Positions 24,839 through 33,215 of a stretch of DNA of 64,000 nucleotides are shown here, piece after piece; position 1 is the stretch's first letter, and every line of letters starts with the position of its first letter. Origin of the DNA: an uncultured bacterium. GTDB lineage: Bacteria; Bacillota; Clostridia; Oscillospirales; Oscillospiraceae. A program made the position numbers and the translations under genes. A model generated the notes under the pieces. The model ran no database searches. It saw only the letters and a list, made by a program, of their open reading frames with translations, and was not told the DNA's origin. The stretch is from contig CANRXB010000011.1 of assembly GCA_947643715.1 (NCBI GenBank), positions 1-64,000 on the forward strand, in the 5' to 3' direction.

Positions 24839-27532
24839 TCACCCCTCTGCCTCCCGCAACCGCTCCACAATGGTGCGGCGGCCAACGGAACGGTACATCA
24901 ACAGAGGGATCAGGACCCCCAGGATCAGAAACAGCGGTATCACCGTTAAAACCGGCAGGACGGTGAATCGATAGGTGAAGAACCAAAAGGCAGAGCAGAG
25001 CGATCCCACCAGCGGTCCCAGTGCGGCGCTCAGGACCAGGGAGAGGGCGGCGGACAGCATCGTGTAGTACAGCCCTTCGTACACCAGCATGGCATTCATC
25101 TGCTTTCCAGTCATGCCCACAGATTGGAGCATCGCCAGCTCCCGCTTCCGGGCCAGTATGCCCGTCAGCACGGTGTTGATGAAGTTGAGCACGCCCACCA
25201 AACCGATGATCCCTGCCAGTGTGCCGCCCATGGTCAGGAACATCGTCCGAAAGCTCTCGAACTCTGCTGTCTTGCTCTGTTTGCTCTCGTAGTCGCAGGT
25301 GGGCTGGACGGACTGCGTATATCCCTTCAGGAAGTCCTCCATAGCGGCATTGGACGCCTCGGCGGTGTTGAACGCGTAGATCATGACGGAGCTGGTGCCG
25401 GTGTCCTGCTTGAACAGCTCCGCTCCCATCGCCAGCTTGCTGCCTCCCAGGGTGGTATAGCGGTAAGTGAGGGCTCTGGGGATCGAGATCTGGGCACAGA
25501 CCGTGTACTCCTTTTCCTCATAGACCTTGGCCCGGGGAATGAAATTCGTCTCTCCACGGTTCCAGCGGGCTTCGATCTCCTCTGCGGAGAGTTCCTCTCC
25601 GGTGTCCGCATCGACGTTCACCCACTCCTCCACATAGCGCAGGGTCACGGTATCCCCTACTTTGAAGCAGTTGTCATCCTCATGGATCACTCCGTAGTCG
25701 TCGGCGGCATAGACGGCGGCGATGGCGTTCCCTCTGGGGTCGGACAAAGGCGCGGTATCCCCTTCCAGCACATCGATCTCGCCGAGGATGAAATCCTCCA
25801 GGCCATAGAGCTGGGCAATGCCCACGACGGTACCCTCGCCGGCATGCTCCCGGGAGGCGACGATGCCGTCCAGCACCTCTTCGGAATAGTGCCCGCTATA
25901 GTCCTGGCGGAAATACTCCTCCGGCAGAAGGGCCTGGATCGTGTTCTCCTGACCATAGACCCGGCCCCCTTCGGTGATGCCGCCCTGGGAGATGACCTGG
26001 GCGATGACTTCCTCCGGAAGCGCCTGGTCCGCCGAGCGGAAGTTGGTGCCGGTCTGGAAGTAGTCGGCGTGGCCCAGGACAAAGTCGGTGACTACTTGAC
26101 CGGAGAGATATTTCTCCATATCGAAGCCGTTGGCAAACATATACACCAGATCCATCAGCACCACCGCCAGGGTCAGAGAGATGATGGTGACTGCCGTTTT
26201 GCTTCTGCTCCGCCCCAGGTTGGCCCAGGCCATCCTCGGCAGGGATGCGCCGGCGGCAGCCTTCCGCTTGCCGCCCTTCTTCCCGAACTGCTGTCCGCCC
26301 TCGGTATAGCGCACCGCCTCCACCGGGGAGACCCTGGCGGCGATCCGCCCAGGCCGTGCGCAGGAGAGGGACACCGTCAGCAGGGAAAACGCCGCCGCGC
26401 CGATAAAGATCCAGGGGTCGAAGGAAACGAAAGCGTTCTTATAGCTGAGCTGGGCCATGATGACCGGGGTCAGCTCGTTGCCGATCGCGAAGCCAAGGAG
26501 CAGGCCGGCAGGGATGCCCACCAGACTGAGCAGGAGCGCCTGCTGGCGGATCATGCGCTTGAGCTGTTTCCCGGTGGTGCCGATAGTCTTCAGCAGGCCG
26601 TAAAACCGGATATCATTGGTGACGGAGATCTGGAACACATTGTAGATGATGAGATACCCGGTGAAGATGATGAGCAGGAGGATCACCGCGATGGCGGCGA
26701 ACGTCATGGGATCAAAACTCTCGGCGATCCGGTTCCCGGTGTAGCTCCAGTTCACGCCGATGTCCAGGTAGTTCTCCGCCCCTGCCTCGGTGTGTTGATA
26801 GCCGCGATCTTCCAGCACCGCGCTCAGGTTTTCTCGAATGCCTACCGCGCTCTTGAACATCACATCCAGGTTCCATACGCCTGTCATGGAGTTCCTCTCC
26901 CCGTTGGACAGGGCGCAGATCTCCTCGGCGGCGGACCGGGGCAGAAGCACGTTGTTGGCGATCGCGGCGCTGTCGTACTCCCACCAGCCGGAGAGGGTGA
27001 AGGTCCGCTCTATCGTGCGGGGATGCGCGGTCCCATCGTCCAGAGCGATCGGTATGGTGAATCGTGCGCCCACCCTGGGCTCGACGCCCAGCAAGGCCAG
27101 GACATGGGTATCCGTCGCGGCCTCGTCGGTGCCCTCCCGGGGGAGCGTGCCCTCCACAGGGGTGCAGAAGTAGTGGGACGCGCCGTTGGGTTCGATGTAG
27201 CTGACCTCCACATGGGACTTGTTGAACGGCGGGTCGTGGGGCATCCCCACAAAAAGACGGCACCAGGAATCCTGGATCAAAGGGTCCTGGCGGAACTGCT
27301 CCGCCTGCTCCCAGGTGATATTTTTCACCGTGCCGTGGGCGTCGCTTCCGGCCCGGCGGAAGTTCTCCTGCTGGTAGGAGTAGTTGATGGACGCGGCGAT
27401 GGTGAACAGGGAGGTGAACAGTACCGTAGTCAGGGCGATCGCCAGCGCCGCGACGGCGTTCCGGGCCCGGGCCGCTTTCATGGAACGAAAGCCAAGCCGC
27501 CGGACACAGCTCGTGTTGGATACCTTGATCAT
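24839..27532 (-). CDS. FtsX-family ABC transporter permease
   Basis: About 897 residues from an ATG at 27532 (a GTG at 27541 overlaps the ATPase stop and is also possible). An N-terminal helix (about 30-50) is followed by a large extracellular domain, three helices in the first FtsX module (about 280-400), a linker, a second extracellular domain and a C-terminal FtsX module ending TIVERLREAEG. The phrase YGLLKTIGTTGKQLKRMIRQQALLL is the typical FtsX signature. With the ATPase it forms a type VII (MacB-like) exporter or mechanotransmitter, often for antimicrobial peptide resistance. It lies in one unit with the adjacent regulator, kinase and ATPase. Confidence 0.93.
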   Translation of the reverse strand: MIKVSNTSCVRRLGFRSMKAARARNAVAALAIALTTVLFTSLFTIAASINYSYQQENFRRAGSDAHGTVKNITWEQAEQFRQDPLIQDSWCRLFVGMPHDPPFNKSHVEVSYIEPNGASHYFCTPVEGTLPREGTDEAATDTHVLALLGVEPRVGARFTIPIALDDGTAHPRTIERTFTLSGWWEYDSAAIANNVLLPRSAAEEICALSNGERNSMTGVWNLDVMFKSAVGIRENLSAVLEDRGYQHTEAGAENYLDIGVNWSYTGNRIAESFDPMTFAAIAVILLLIIFTGYLIIYNVFQISVTNDIRFYGLLKTIGTTGKQLKRMIRQQALLLSLVGIPAGLLLGFAIGNELTPVIMAQLSYKNAFVSFDPWIFIGAAAFSLLTVSLSCARPGRIAARVSPVEAVRYTEGGQQFGKKGGKRKAAAGASLPRMAWANLGRSRSKTAVTIISLTLAVVLMDLVYMFANGFDMEKYLSGQVVTDFVLGHADYFQTGTNFRSADQALPEEVIAQVISQGGITEGGRVYGQENTIQALLPEEYFRQDYSGHYSEEVLDGIVASREHAGEGTVVGIAQLYGLEDFILGEIDVLEGDTAPLSDPRGNAIAAVYAADDYGVIHEDDNCFKVGDTVTLRYVEEWVNVDADTGEELSAEEIEARWNRGETNFIPRAKVYEEKEYTVCAQISIPRALTYRYTTLGGSKLAMGAELFKQDTGTSSVMIYAFNTAEASNAAMEDFLKGYTQSVQPTCDYESKQSKTAEFESFRTMFLTMGGTLAGIIGLVGVLNFINTVLTGILARKRELAMLQSVGMTGKQMNAMLVYEGLYYTMLSAALSLVLSAALGPLVGSLCSAFWFFTYRFTVLPVLTVIPLFLILGVLIPLLMYRSVGRRTIVERLREAEG

Positions 27533-27537
27533 GCCGC

Positions 27538-28209
27538 TCACCCCCGTACCACGATGCGGCCGTCCTCGATGCGGACGATGCGGTCAGCCATCTGGGCGAT
27601 CTCCTCGTTGTGGGTGATCATCACGATGGTCTGAGCGAACCGCTGGCTGGTGACTTTCAGCAGGCTCATCACATCCTGGCTGGTCCGGCTGTCCAGATTC
27701 CCGGTGGGCTCGTCCGCCAGGATGATAGCGGGCTTCGCCGCCAGCGCACGGGCGATGGCCACCCGCTGCTGCTGGCCGCCGGAGAGGTCGTTGGGCAGGT
27801 TTTGCAGCTTGGATCGCAGGCCCAGGGTCTCGACGATCTGGTCGGTATAGTCTTTGTCCGGCCCTCTGCCGTCCAGTTGGATGGGCAGGACGATGTTCTC
27901 ATATACGTTCAGCACCGGCACCAGGTTGTAGTTCTGGAACACGAAGCCGATCTTCCGCCGCCGGAAAATGGTGAGGGCCTCGTCCTTGAGGGTGGAAAGC
28001 TCCCGCCCGTCCACGGTGACGGTGCCGGATGTAGGCCGGTCCAGCCCGCCCAGCATATGCAGCAGGGTGGATTTGCCCGAACCGGACGTGCCCACGACGG
28101 CGGCAAACTCGCCCTTCTCCACCGCCAGGTCCACGCCGTCCAGGGCCCGGACCTCCGTGTCGCCGGAACCGTATACTTTCCGCAAGCCGCGGGTCTCCAA
28201 TATAGCCAT
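27538..28209 (-). CDS. ABC transporter ATP-binding protein (LolD/MacB/BceA-like)
   Basis: 223 residues from an ATG at 28209 with GGAGGT 7 bp before it. Walker [18 protein letters not shown]-loop [18 protein letters not shown], signature [15 protein letters not shown], Walker [14 protein letters not shown] and H-loop MITHNEE are all intact. The sequence type is that of ATPases paired with FtsX permeases. It is coupled to the permease gene by a 4-bp overlap. An unusual pair of inverted repeats (28230-28316) lies between it and the upstream kinase gene. Confidence 0.95.
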   Translation of the reverse strand: MAILETRGLRKVYGSGDTEVRALDGVDLAVEKGEFAAVVGTSGSGKSTLLHMLGGLDRPTSGTVTVDGRELSTLKDEALTIFRRRKIGFVFQNYNLVPVLNVYENIVLPIQLDGRGPDKDYTDQIVETLGLRSKLQNLPNDLSGGQQQRVAIARALAAKPAIILADEPTGNLDSRTSQDVMSLLKVTSQRFAQTIVMITHNEEIAQMADRIVRIEDGRIVVRG

Positions 28210-28229
28210 ACGATCTACCTCCATAGCGT

Positions 28230-28263
28230 AAAGTCTGCACTGCCTTTCGGCAGTACAGACTTT
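28230..28263 (-). promoter_or_regulatory. hairpin in the leader of the ABC transporter genes
   Basis: Near-perfect inverted repeat: AAAGTCTG-C-ACTGCC, 4-nt loop, GGCAGT-A-CAGACTTT. It sits 21 bp upstream of the ATPase start. It may be an attenuator or a terminator of the kinase gene; no T run follows. Confidence 0.6.
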
Positions 28264-28270
28264 AACACAG

Positions 28271-28316
28271 AAATCTTTCCAGATCCTTTCTGAAATCTTA
28301 CAGTTTGGAAAGATTT
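28271..28316. repeat. inverted and direct repeats between kinase and ATPase genes
   Basis: AAATCTTTCC (28271-28280) and its exact complement GGAAAGATTT (28307-28316) flank a further GAAATCTTAC copy (28292-28301). The arrangement fits a binding site for the cognate response regulator ahead of the transporter genes, as in Bce-type systems; this is inference. The last base overlaps the kinase stop codon. Confidence 0.5.
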
Positions 28317-29218
28317 CAGCTCCGGGGCAGATAGAGGGAGAAGCAGCTCCCCCGCCCCGGCCGGGAGGACACCTTGATATACCCGCCCTGCCCCTCCGCG
28401 ATCTGGCGGGCCAGATACAGGCCGATCCCCACGCCCTCGGTCTCGTAGGCGGCGGGGGAGCGGTAGAAGCGCTGGAACACCTTGGCCCGCTCCGCCTCCG
28501 GGATGCCGGGGCCGTTGTCCGTGACGTTGACGCGGCAGAACATCTGGTAGGGGATGACCTCGACCGTGACCGTCCCACCGGCGGGCGTGTATTTTACCGC
28601 GTTGTCCAACAGGTTGAACACGGCCTCCGCGGTCCACTTGGGGTCAAAGACCGCTCGGGCGTCCGTGGATGCCAGCGTCAGGGCGATCCCCTTCTCCGCC
28701 GCTTTGGGGATGGACTGAGCAACTGCGTCTTCCAGCATGGGCGCCAGCGGCCCCGCCTTGGTGTGCAGGGCCAGGATGCCCGCCTCCAGCCGGGAGGTCT
28801 TCACCAGTGCGTCCACCAGAGCGCGCAGCTTTTCCACCTGACCCTCCAGGGCCGCCACGCAGTCCCGGCCCTCCGGAGAAAGCTCCTGTTCCGACAGGAG
28901 CTGGGCATACAGCAGGATATTGGCCACCGGGGTCTTCGTCTGGTGGGAGATGTCGGCGATCAGGGTCTTGATCTTGTCCTTTTCCTCCTGGAGCTTCTGG
29001 GCGGAGACGGCGTTTGCGGCCAGATAGTGGGCAAACCGGGACTCCACGGCGGAGAGCAGGCTTTCGTCGAAGTCCTGCTCCAGAAAAGTTCCCACTATGG
29101 CCGCGTCCAGCATACGGTTCAGATCTTTCATGACGCGCCTGGTGCGAAGGCGGTCCCAGACCGCCGCCGCCAGCGCGGCCGCCGCAAAAATGGCGATGAC
29201 AGCAGCGATCCATGTCAT
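28316..29218 (-). CDS. HisKA sensor histidine kinase
   Basis: 300 residues. One short N-terminal membrane helix (about 4-22) and no sizeable extracellular sensor make it an intramembrane-sensing type. The dimerisation box is IADISHQTKTPVANILLYAQ (His near 94). ATPase motifs are NLLDNAVKYTP, VTDNGPGIP and TEGVGIGLYLARQIA. Kinases of this compact layout usually sense through the FtsX permease encoded beside them. It follows the response regulator with 1 bp between the genes. Confidence 0.93.
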   Translation of the reverse strand: MTWIAAVIAIFAAAALAAAVWDRLRTRRVMKDLNRMLDAAIVGTFLEQDFDESLLSAVESRFAHYLAANAVSAQKLQEEKDKIKTLIADISHQTKTPVANILLYAQLLSEQELSPEGRDCVAALEGQVEKLRALVDALVKTSRLEAGILALHTKAGPLAPMLEDAVAQSIPKAAEKGIALTLASTDARAVFDPKWTAEAVFNLLDNAVKYTPAGGTVTVEVIPYQMFCRVNVTDNGPGIPEAERAKVFQRFYRSPAAYETEGVGIGLYLARQIAEGQGGYIKVSSRPGRGSCFSLYLPRS

Positions 29219-29219
29219 G

Positions 29220-29897
29220 TCAATCCACCGCCCAAGTGTAGCCGATGCCGTAGACCGTTTTCAGGAAGCGGGGCCGGGAGGGTGTGTCCTCCAGCTTGTC
29301 CCGCAGGCGTTTGACGGTGACCGACAGGGCGTTCTCCTCCACGTACTCCGCGCCGCCCGGCCACACCCGCTCCAGCAGCGCCTCACGGGGCAGGACGCGG
29401 CCCCGGTTTTCCACCAGTGTCCGCAGCAGCCGCTGTTCCGTTTTGCTCAGTTCGATGAGCTGGCCGTTTTTGCGGAACTCCATCCACTCAAAGTCGAAGG
29501 AGAAGCCGTCCAGCTCCACCGCCGCCCCTTGCGCTGGGACGCCCCGCCGCAGTTGAGCGTTGACCCTGGCCCGCAGTACAGCCAGAGAGAACGGTTTGGT
29601 GATATAGTCGTCCGCCCCGGACTCCAGGCCATAGACGATGTCTGTTTCCAGATCGTTGGCGGTCAGCAGGATGATGGGGACGGCGCTGGTTCGGCGAACC
29701 TCCCGCAGCAGATCCAGCCCGCTGCCGTCGGGCAGGTTGATGTCCAGGATCAGCAGGTCAAAAGGACCATCCTCCAACGCACCGCGTCCCTGGGCCAGCG
29801 TCTGGCATAGGCGGATCTGGATAGAACTGTCCTTCAGCGTGAGGCAGATACCCTGCCCTAGTGCCGCGTCGTCTTCCATCAGCAGTATTCTTTGCAT
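29220..29897 (-). CDS. OmpR/PhoB-family response regulator
   Basis: 225 residues from the ATG at 29897 (MQRILLMEDD); the open frame continues upstream without family similarity. The receiver has the acidic pair at 9-10, the phospho-Asp at 52 (ILDINLPDGSG), and the Lys in YITKPFSL. The winged helix is at about 130-225 (LSKTEQRLLRTLVENRGRVL, SVTVKRLRDKLED, YGIGYTWAVD). It is the first gene of the regulator-kinase-ATPase-permease operon, behind a strong promoter (29933-29962). Confidence 0.94.
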   Translation of the reverse strand: MQRILLMEDDAALGQGICLTLKDSSIQIRLCQTLAQGRGALEDGPFDLLILDINLPDGSGLDLLREVRRTSAVPIILLTANDLETDIVYGLESGADDYITKPFSLAVLRARVNAQLRRGVPAQGAAVELDGFSFDFEWMEFRKNGQLIELSKTEQRLLRTLVENRGRVLPREALLERVWPGGAEYVEENALSVTVKRLRDKLEDTPSRPRFLKTVYGIGYTWAVD

Positions 29898-30245
29898 GAT
29901 CGGCCCCCTGTTCCTCGGATCCACTGTATGACATTTTACCGTTGTCCTGGCCGGGATGTCAATCCCTGCAGCCAGGCTTTTGTGCGAATAAAACGGTTTT
30001 TGTCTTCGGTGGATAAAGGGCTCCGCTCCGATGCCTCCGCCCGCTCTTTTCCTGTTTTTTGTCACGATCCGGGGCTGACCAAAGCAACCGTTGACAAAAC
30101 AGCTCCATATTCAAGCATTTAGGAACCACTGATCAAATCATCTGCGGCGAATGACCGAAACAGGCATCCTTACTATGGCGTTACAGTCTTGGGAAACGGC
30201 GATCAGGCCCAGCTTCACACCAGGGATATTTTTCTGTTCTTCCTC
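29898..30245. other. 348-bp intergenic stretch with regulator promoter only
   Basis: Contains the promoter at 29933-29962. The remainder, up to the stop of rhaD at 30246, shows no gene with a ribosome site and no strong terminator. Confidence 0.55.
29933..29962 (-). promoter_or_regulatory. sigma-A promoter of the four-gene regulator/transporter operon
   Basis: On the minus strand: consensus TTGACA (29957-29962), 18-bp spacer, TAAAAT (29933-29938). Confidence 0.8.
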
Positions 30246-31067
30246 CTATTCTAAATATCCCTCCCTGGCCTTGACGCCGAACCGCTCCTCCATCATATGG
30301 AGCTGTTGGTCCGTGATGGTGTTCACCCGGGGCAGGTGGGCGATCTTCATGTAGATCTCCGCCGCCTTCTCCGCCGTCTCGATGAGGCCGAAGGTCTCGT
30401 CCAGATCCTTCCCGGCCCCGTAGATCCCGTGCTGGGACCACACCACCAGCCGGGCGGTCTTCATCTGCTCCGCCGTGGCCTGCCCGATCTCGTTGGTGCC
30501 GCACAGCATCCAGGGCAGTACGTTCACGCCCTCGGGGAACACCACCACGCACTCGGTGCACATCTGCCACAGGGTGCGGGTGAAGGCCCGGCTGTCCAGG
30601 TCGTGGACGTAGGTCATGGCCAGCAGGTTGGCCGGGTGGCAGTGCATGACCACCCGGTTTTCCGGGTCCACGCCCAGCCGCGCGGCGTGGCTCATCATGT
30701 GGGCGGGGAATTCGGAGGTGAACTTGCCGCCGCCGGTAAAGCCCCACAGCAGTTGGGCGTTTTTGCCGCCCTCGGTGAGCCGCACCAAGCCCAGATTAGC
30801 CGCCGGATCGTACTGCACGTTCTTGAAATACTTGCCCGTGCCCGTCACCAGGAAATACTTCCCGTCCAGCGCCGGGGCCTTGAACCCGGCGGGGATGTCC
30901 CGGATCGCGGCGTTCACGTCCAGATACTCCGCCACGTCGGCTTCGTCCAGCAGCCAGCTGATATTGCCGCCGTTGCGCTCGTCCCAGCCGTGCTGATACA
31001 TATTGGTGCAGGTGCGCACCATCTCGATCAAAAAGGGCGCTTCCAAAATGTTTTTCATGTCTTTCAA
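30246..31067 (-). CDS. rhaD: rhamnulose-1-phosphate aldolase
   Basis: 273 residues, normal length for RhaD. It cleaves L-rhamnulose 1-phosphate into dihydroxyacetone phosphate and lactaldehyde. It is a class II (zinc) aldolase with the N-terminal NGGNISWLL phrase, the His pair in VVMHCHPANLLAMTYVHDLD, a third zinc ligand in VVWSQHGIYGAGKDL, and ECVVVFPEGVNVLPWMLCGT between them. It is the last gene of what was a rha operon; the preceding rhaA is truncated, so the pathway is probably broken at this locus unless another isomerase exists. Confidence 0.95.
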   Translation of the reverse strand: MKDMKNILEAPFLIEMVRTCTNMYQHGWDERNGGNISWLLDEADVAEYLDVNAAIRDIPAGFKAPALDGKYFLVTGTGKYFKNVQYDPAANLGLVRLTEGGKNAQLLWGFTGGGKFTSEFPAHMMSHAARLGVDPENRVVMHCHPANLLAMTYVHDLDSRAFTRTLWQMCTECVVVFPEGVNVLPWMLCGTNEIGQATAEQMKTARLVVWSQHGIYGAGKDLDETFGLIETAEKAAEIYMKIAHLPRVNTITDQQLHMMEERFGVKAREGYLE

Positions 31068-31091
31068 CCTCTCTTACTCAGTACGTCAGCC

Positions 31092-31313
31092 TCATATCGT
31101 TCCACCAGGGGGGAACCACGCGCCGTCCAGCGGCACGCCGCACACGCGGCAGTATTCGTCCCAGACCTCCCCGAAGGGGGCGGTTTTCAGCTCCTCCTGG
31201 AGCACCATGAGCTTGGTGAAGTTCCCATCGTTCTGGAGGGTCTTTTCCGTCTCCATGGGCTGGAGCAGGGCAGACAGCGCCCTGTCAAAGGCCGCTTTCA
31301 TGCTCTCCGGAGT
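31092..31313 (-). pseudogene. rhaA: C-terminal fragment of L-rhamnose isomerase
   Basis: The minus strand encodes the last 70 or so residues of RhaA (about 415 expected): LTPESMKAAF, TLQNDGNFTKLMVLQEELKT, PFGEVWDEYCRVCGVP. Homology stops near 31313, exactly where a plus-strand integrase remnant begins, so the gene was cut by mobile DNA. The 5' part of rhaA is not found elsewhere in the window. A short ATG-initiated ORF of 69 codons (31092-31301) remains but would be inactive as an isomerase. Confidence 0.85.
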
Positions 31314-31315
31314 CA

Positions 31316-31573
31316 GAAAACAAGGGACATTGGCGTCAGCAGTACATCTACCAAGTTCGCCCCAAAATCCAGGACGCGGACTCCATCCGCCCCATGACCC
31401 ACCACAGGCTCTGACACAGCTACGCCGCCCGCACTTGGCAAGAGTTGGTGGACAGCGGCGCGAGTCCCTTCAATACCAGCCTGTGGGTTTCCCAGTTCCT
31501 GGACCACGAGCGCCCCGACGTGACGCAGATCTACCTGGCGTCTATCTCAAAGGACGGTGCCGATGATAGTTGA
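31316..31573 (+). pseudogene. C-terminal remnant of a tyrosine integrase, with an in-frame stop
   Basis: Reading the plus strand from 31316 gives QQYIYQVRPKIQDADSIRP, then THHRL-stop-HSYAARTW and a tail with VSQFLDHERPDVTQIYLASI. This is the HxLRH...Y end of a phage-type integrase in which the arginine of the RH motif is TGA (31412-31414), one change from CGA. The N-terminal part is absent, and the left end abuts the rhaA fragment. It differs from the integrase at 42032, so it belongs to a distinct older element. Confidence 0.75.
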
Positions 31574-31763
31574 ACGCTCCACCTCGTTCGACGATCTCCC
31601 CCTTACCCTCCGGGTGGAGGAACTGATGCCCATTCTCGGCATCGGCAGGAATACGGCCTATGAACTCATCCGCTGCGAGAAAATCCACAGCATTCGCATC
31701 GGCAAACAGCTCCGCATCCCCAAGGATACCGTGCTGGATTTCCTCGCCCAGCAAAATTCATAG
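31563..31763 (+). CDS. excisionase-like helix-turn-helix protein
   Basis: 66 residues from an ATG at 31563 that overlaps the end of the decayed integrase. The core LRVEELMPILGIGRNTAYEL followed by GKQLRIPKDTVLDFL is the helix-turn-helix-wing of HTH_17/MerR-like excisionases. Such proteins direct integrase towards excision. Here the partner integrases on both sides are broken, so it is probably an orphan of an older element. Confidence 0.75.
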   Translation: MIVERSTSFDDLPLTLRVEELMPILGIGRNTAYELIRCEKIHSIRIGKQLRIPKDTVLDFLAQQNS

Positions 31764-31819
31764 GATCCGCTTGAACCGTCCGCCGCGGCGGATCGGCTCA
31801 GCCCCCCGGAAAGGAGATC

Positions 31820-32337
31820 ATGATGCCACGCAAAGCGAAGAAAAATACGCAGGGTGCGGGAACCGTCCGCAAACGTTCTGACGGACGATGGGAGGCCCGC
31901 GTCACCACTGGTATCAACTCTGGCATAGGCAAGCCTATCCGGCGAAGCATATACGGCGATACTCAGGCGGCAGTCAGGAAGAAAATGACAACCATCCTCC
32001 GTGAGCTGGACCGGGGGACCTATCAGGTCCCAAACAAGATCACTGTGGCGGCCTGGATGGCGGAATGGTTGAGCACGTTCTGCGAGAACGATGTGAAGCC
32101 TCTGACCCTCCAAAGCTACCGAGCCAGCATCAAAAACCACATCGTGCCTGCTATCGGGGCTATGGAGTTCAGGCCGCCAAAGGGATCCACGCCACCGCCA
32201 GTTTCACCTTGAACGTCTACGCCCACACCTCGGAGCAAATGATGAAAGACACGGCGGCGCGGATGCAAAGCTATTATGATGGGCTGGCTGCAAAGGGGCA
32301 AAATTTCCTGGCAGGGGTAAACGTAGGGGTCAAATAA
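31820..32337 (+). pseudogene. internally deleted and frameshifted tyrosine integrase
   Basis: The first 115 or so codons closely match the intact integrase at 42032 (PRKAKKNTQGAGTVRKR; KITVAAWMAEWLSTFCEN; LTLQSYRASIKNHIVPAIGA). Near 32170 one base is missing. In the shifted frame QAAKGIH runs directly into ATASFTLNVYAH and the end of the intact protein. Compared with the intact copy about 232 codons (residues 124-355, with the catalytic R212, H329, R332, H355) are gone; a CCAC tetranucleotide occurs at both ends of the deleted part. The tyrosine segment remains. It cannot be functional. Confidence 0.9.
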
Positions 32338-32394
32338 ACGACTGCAAATTTTAATTACAACGTTTTCCGGGTGTTTCCCGAGAAGAATAAATCA

Positions 32395-32427
32395 AAATCC
32401 CCGTATTCATAACGAATACAGGGATTT
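32395..32427 (+). terminator. terminator of the decayed integrase
   Basis: Stem AAATCCCCGTATTC with one mismatch and a 5-nt loop, followed by TTTCCTTT. Its position relative to the att repeat mirrors the terminator at 43261-43290. Confidence 0.7.
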
Positions 32428-32429
32428 CC

Positions 32430-32454
32430 TTTGGCGCGGAAGGAGGGATTTGAA
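32430..32454. repeat. attachment-site copy (attL) of the tRNA-Ser element
   Basis: 25 bp identical to 43295-43319, which is the 3' end of tRNA-Ser(GCU) including CCA. It lies 93 bp after the decayed integrase, as the right copy lies 88 bp after the intact one. It marks the left boundary of the main element and the right boundary of the older remnant. Confidence 0.85.
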
Positions 32455-32597
32455 TTATCTCTTGGGCTGAAAATGCTGTAAAATGGCGTAAGCAAAACCC
32501 TTTGTTTGCAACGGTTTCCGCCGCTTTCGCGAAAATCGTGTAAATGGCTGTCAACCGTCTAAAGGGTATTTTAAAGGGTCAAAAAAGGGTAGAGAGA

Positions 32598-32630
32598 AAG
32601 GGCCGGGGGAATCGCTCCCCGGCCCTTTTA
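32598..32630. terminator. bidirectional terminator after the Uma2 gene
   Basis: A 12-bp stem (AAAGGGCCGGGG) with a 7-nt loop. T or A runs follow on both strands. Confidence 0.8.
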
Positions 32631-32633
32631 CTG

Positions 32634-33212
32634 TCACTCTGGAAAGACCTTGCTCAGTTCGATAAAGCAACCATCCAGAACGTTAACTTTTGCCACGCCT
32701 TTTCGGTCATAGACTTCATGGAGCTGGAGGGTGCCGCCAGCATCCAGGAGCATAACACGGGTCGTTTTATTCATCGGGTCCACAATCCAGTATTCCCGCA
32801 CCCTGGCCCGCTGGTACAGGCCCAGCTTGACTAGCTGATCATGCCGTTGGGTGGAAGGTGACAGGACTTCCACCACCATGTCGGGCGCACCCTTGCAACC
32901 GTGATCATCCAATTTGGAAGGGTCGCACACGATGGAGATATCAGGTTCCACCATCGTGTCTACATCTTCCGGGCTGTCCCCGTCCTGCTCGAACAGCCGG
33001 ACACCGAAGGGGGCGGGGTAGACCTTGCACCGCTTTCCATCCAGGTAGTTTCCGATTTGCCTTGAAATCTCGAAACTGATTTCCTGGTGTACTCTGGACG
33101 GTGGCGGGGCCATCATGACAGGTTCCCCGTTGATGATCTCCGCCCGCTCGTTATCCGGCCATGTGAGCACATCTGCGAACGTGTACCGCTCCTTCTCTGC
33201 TGGTAATGCCAT
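32634..33212 (-). CDS. Uma2-family (PD-D/EXK-like) putative endonuclease
   Basis: 192 residues. The order of motifs fits Uma2/DUF820: YTFADVLTWPDNERAEIING near the start, EPDISIVCDPSKLDDHGC with the acidic residue, DMVVEVLSPSTQRHDQLVK with Glu and downstream Lys, and the closing REYWIVDP. Uma2 proteins have the restriction-endonuclease fold; their biological targets are largely unknown. It starts 3 bp after the stop of the ribbon-helix-helix gene, so the two form an operon. It may be the cargo of the element, perhaps a defence or addiction function (inference). Confidence 0.88.
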   Translation of the reverse strand: MALPAEKERYTFADVLTWPDNERAEIINGEPVMMAPPPSRVHQEISFEISRQIGNYLDGKRCKVYPAPFGVRLFEQDGDSPEDVDTMVEPDISIVCDPSKLDDHGCKGAPDMVVEVLSPSTQRHDQLVKLGLYQRARVREYWIVDPMNKTTRVMLLDAGGTLQLHEVYDRKGVAKVNVLDGCFIELSKVFPE

Positions 33213-33215
33213 AAC

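Larger units (their letters stand above)
32338..32633. other. junction region: terminator, att repeat, terminator
   Basis: This 296-bp stretch has no gene. It contains the hairpin at 32395-32427, the 25-bp att copy at 32430-32454, and the terminator at 32598-32630. It is the left junction of the main integrated element. Confidence 0.7.
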
